Positions 61,812 to 64,000 of a stretch of 64,000 nt of DNA are shown here, in pieces. Positions within the stretch are counted from its first letter, which is position 1. Each line of letters begins with the position of its first letter. The DNA lies in the NCBI RefSeq assembly GCF_014200575.1, contig NZ_JACHBZ010000016.1, positions 62,001 through 126,000 of the forward strand, in the 5' to 3' direction. The translations under genes and the position numbers were made by a program. A model generated the notes under the pieces. That model saw only the letters and a list, made by a program, of their open reading frames with translations. It made no database searches and had not been told where the DNA came from. This stretch comes from Mucilaginibacter saanensis (GTDB taxonomy: Bacteria > Bacteroidota > Bacteroidia > Sphingobacteriales > Sphingobacteriaceae).

Positions 61812-64000
61812 TTATAGGTTAACATTTAAACCTATGTTAAATACCTTTTGTACAGGATATGCAAATGCGTTGCCTCCCTGCTCAGGATCCCATAGTTTGA
61901 AAGGGCTCCAGGTAAGCAGGTTTAAACCGTTAAAGTATATACGGGCACTTTTAAGCAGCAAGGATTTTGACAAGCCTGCCGGCAATGTATACCCAATCTC
62001 CAATGACTTAAGACGCAGAAAACTGCCATCGCGCATCCACCAGGTACTGTTTTGCCTGTTGTTTTCAATAACGCCGCCATCCGGGCCAAGCCTTGGGTAT
62101 AAAGCGTAAAGGTTTTGATTGCTCTCTGACCAATGGTCATCGGCATAAGCCTTCAGCAATTCGGTGTTGCCTGTAAAATAACTATCCGGGCTTTTAATAA
62201 ATGGCGCGGTGCGGGCAGGGTCAATAAAGAGCGACACCTTTGCCTGACCCTGGAAAAATGCTGAAAGGTCAAAGTTTTTCCATCCGGTTGATATACCAAA
62301 ACCATACACTATTTGCGGTACCGTGGGGTTACCTATAAATGTTTGATCGGCACCATCAATTTTACCATCGCCGTTTAAATCGCGGTATTTGATATCACCA
62401 CCCTGCGGCGGAGTTCCGTTGGTACTAAAAATCTGCGAAGGAGAGTTTTTGGCCTCATTATCATCAACAAATAAACGTTCGGCTATATAACCATAGGCAC
62501 GGTTAAGCGGCTGGCCAATGTTGCTTCTGTACCCTTCTTTATAATCAGGCTGTTCATACTGGGTATACTCATTGGCCGAGTAAGTAAAGTTTCCACGGGC
62601 CTGTATCCATATATCTTTGCCTATATATTCCTTACCATCAACAGATATATCAACTCCTTTTGATCTTACCTTGCCTAAGTTGGCAGATATAGGTGCTTCC
62701 AGTCCCATTGTTGAGGGAATGTTATCGCGGCGCTGTAGAATATTGTATTTATCGTTCTGGTAAATTTCGGCTATAATGTTAATTTTTTTAAACAGTGTAA
62801 ATTCAAGGCCCAGGTTAATTTGTTTGGATGTTTCCCAGGTTACATCATCGTTTTCATAACTGTTAATGCTTACCCCGTTGCGCATGTAACCGTTGTTGGC
62901 TCCAAAATAAGCGTAGTTGCCGCCGTTAAGGTTTACATCAGACAGGTAAAAGAAACGCTGGCTTCCAATTTGATCATTACCTACCAAACCGTAGCTGGCA
63001 CGTAATTTAAAGCGATCAAATACATTGTACATATCGCCCCAGAATTTTTCTTCAGACACTATCCACGATGCGCCAATGGTTGGGAAAAACCCAAAGCGGT
63101 GGTTTGACGAAAAACGCTCAGAACCATTATAGCCAAAGTTACCTTCCAGATAGTATTTACCTTTGTAAGAGTAAGTTAAACGACCTGCCAGGGTTTCGTT
63201 ACGGTAAGGCAACGAATATTGCAGCGTATATGGGTTTTGTTTGGTTTGATCAATATTAGGGTCCTTGTTGTTTGAATATAGCTGCTGCTGGCGGGTGCCT
63301 ATCAGGGCTGCGCTTATGGTATGGTCTTTACCAAAAGTGCGGCTGTAATCCAATACGCCTTGCAGGTAAATCTGGGTTTGCAGATTATCTGAATAAGGAT
63401 CGCGATTGTATGACAGATATTCTGTTGCCTGGCCCGGCTGCGAATTGATCCATTGCAGCGTATATTGATTACTTGTTTTATCGTAGTTTGACGCCGTATA
63501 ATAAAATGGATTATAGTATAACTGCGATTGGAAATAAGAATAACGGTTGGTACTGAAAATACCATGGAAATTTAACCCCTGGGTTAAAAAGCCCATATTT
63601 TGGTTAAGCTCCAGTTGGGCCAGCATTCTTGATTCAGAAAAATTCTGATGCCCTGACAGCAAATTAGCATAAGGATTCTGATACTGGAGAGAACCTGCGC
63701 CGCCGCCTGCGCCCGGTACATTACCAAACAAAATGTGCTTTGTTTTAAGGTTGGCAGAGTCGGCCGGGTAATATGCCGGAAAATCAACCGGGCTGGTATG
63801 CATAACCAGGTTATACAAATCGGTTGATAAGGATGCATCATTGGTACGCGGACCATTGTACTCATTAAAAGTACCAGACAAGCGCACAACCAGCTCCGTT
63901 TTATCGGTAATGTTGATGTTTACGTTTGAGCGTAACTGATAATTTTGAAACTTAACGTTATTGTTGTTATTGTTCCTGATATCGGTTCTTAATATACCGT
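61812..64000 (-). CDS. SusC/RagA-type TonB-dependent transporter, C-terminal part (5' end beyond window)
   Basis: Open through to position 64000, so about 729 C-terminal residues are visible; the signal, regulatory domain and plug lie outside. The visible part is SusC barrel: repeated aromatic strands, ASYGLVGNDQIGSQRFFY, DLNGDGKIDGADQTFIGNP and the closing VFNIGLNVNL strand. The apparent start at 63887 is an internal GTG; upstream residues (DKTELVV) remain in frame, so it is not the true start. Head of the third SusCD operon. Confidence 0.92.
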   Translation of the reverse strand, partial: GILRTDIRNNNNNNVKFQNYQLRSNVNINITDKTELVVRLSGTFNEYNGPRTNDASLSTDLYNLVMHTSPVDFPAYYPADSANLKTKHILFGNVPGAGGGAGSLQYQNPYANLLSGHQNFSESRMLAQLELNQNMGFLTQGLNFHGIFSTNRYSYFQSQLYYNPFYYTASNYDKTSNQYTLQWINSQPGQATEYLSYNRDPYSDNLQTQIYLQGVLDYSRTFGKDHTISAALIGTRQQQLYSNNKDPNIDQTKQNPYTLQYSLPYRNETLAGRLTYSYKGKYYLEGNFGYNGSERFSSNHRFGFFPTIGASWIVSEEKFWGDMYNVFDRFKLRASYGLVGNDQIGSQRFFYLSDVNLNGGNYAYFGANNGYMRNGVSINSYENDDVTWETSKQINLGLEFTLFKKINIIAEIYQNDKYNILQRRDNIPSTMGLEAPISANLGKVRSKGVDISVDGKEYIGKDIWIQARGNFTYSANEYTQYEQPDYKEGYRSNIGQPLNRAYGYIAERLFVDDNEAKNSPSQIFSTNGTPPQGGDIKYRDLNGDGKIDGADQTFIGNPTVPQIVYGFGISTGWKNFDLSAFFQGQAKVSLFIDPARTAPFIKSPDSYFTGNTELLKAYADDHWSESNQNLYALYPRLGPDGGVIENNRQNSTWWMRDGSFLRLKSLEIGYTLPAGLSKSLLLKSARIYFNGLNLLTWSPFKLWDPEQGGNAFAYPVQKVFNIGLNVNL

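Overview
The window reads as chromosome from a Bacteroidota bacterium, most likely the family Sphingobacteriaceae (Mucilaginibacter/Pedobacter-like). The basis is three SusC/SusD pairs, many Bacteroidota-type lipoproteins and DUF families, AT-rich spacers, starts without clear Shine-Dalgarno sequences, and short dispersed hairpin repeats between operons. The genus is an inference from gene style, not from a marker gene.

Layout. (1) 1-5210, minus strand: a tellurium/stress (Ter) cluster with four TerD-family proteins, a phosphoribosyltransferase-like protein, a HAD-like protein and the 5' part of a TelA-family gene that runs off the left edge. (2) 5435-7137: a DUF1801 gene and an orphan lipoprotein. 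(3) 7737-34018: a large glycan-utilisation locus in two converging arms. The plus arm (7737-18122) encodes SusC, SusD, a DUF3823 lipoprotein, a lipoprotein with a duplicated beta-rich domain, two tandem GH43 enzymes and a GH71/99-like enzyme whose signal peptide lies in another frame. The minus arm (34018 down to 21070) encodes a DUF5703 protein, a two-domain esterase, a membrane-spanning transcriptional regulator, GH92, a second GH71/99-like enzyme and GH3. GH92 plus GH99-like enzymes suggest an alpha-mannose-containing glycan. Between the converging ends sits a complete 2167-bp IS1595-family insertion sequence (18412-20578) with an 8-bp target duplication, carrying a KilA-N gene as passenger.

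(4) 34486-39665: a TetX-like flavin monooxygenase with its TetR regulator, a divergent short-chain dehydrogenase, an AraC regulator, an NTF2-like protein and an ArsR regulator. (5) 39743-54271, minus: a second glycan locus with a DUF6377 membrane regulator, SusC, SusD, an internal terminator, then a membrane-anchored GyrI-like protein, a huge FG-GAP/UnbV lipoprotein, a GH65 enzyme and a vanadium-haloperoxidase/PAP2-like lipoprotein. (6) 54393-57185: a secreted GH37 trehalase and an AraC regulator. (7) 57343-64000, minus: a third SusC/SusD locus with two carbohydrate-binding-type lipoproteins; its SusC continues past the right edge.

Most notable: the IS1595-KilA-N element with clean ends; an A7 tract that puts a GH99-like enzyme out of frame with a perfect lipoprotein signal; the LamG/kelch-TM-winged-helix regulator; inverted copies of a dispersed repeat on either side of GH3; and the TetX/TetR pair with a palindromic operator candidate. 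No tRNA, rRNA or CRISPR array was seen.
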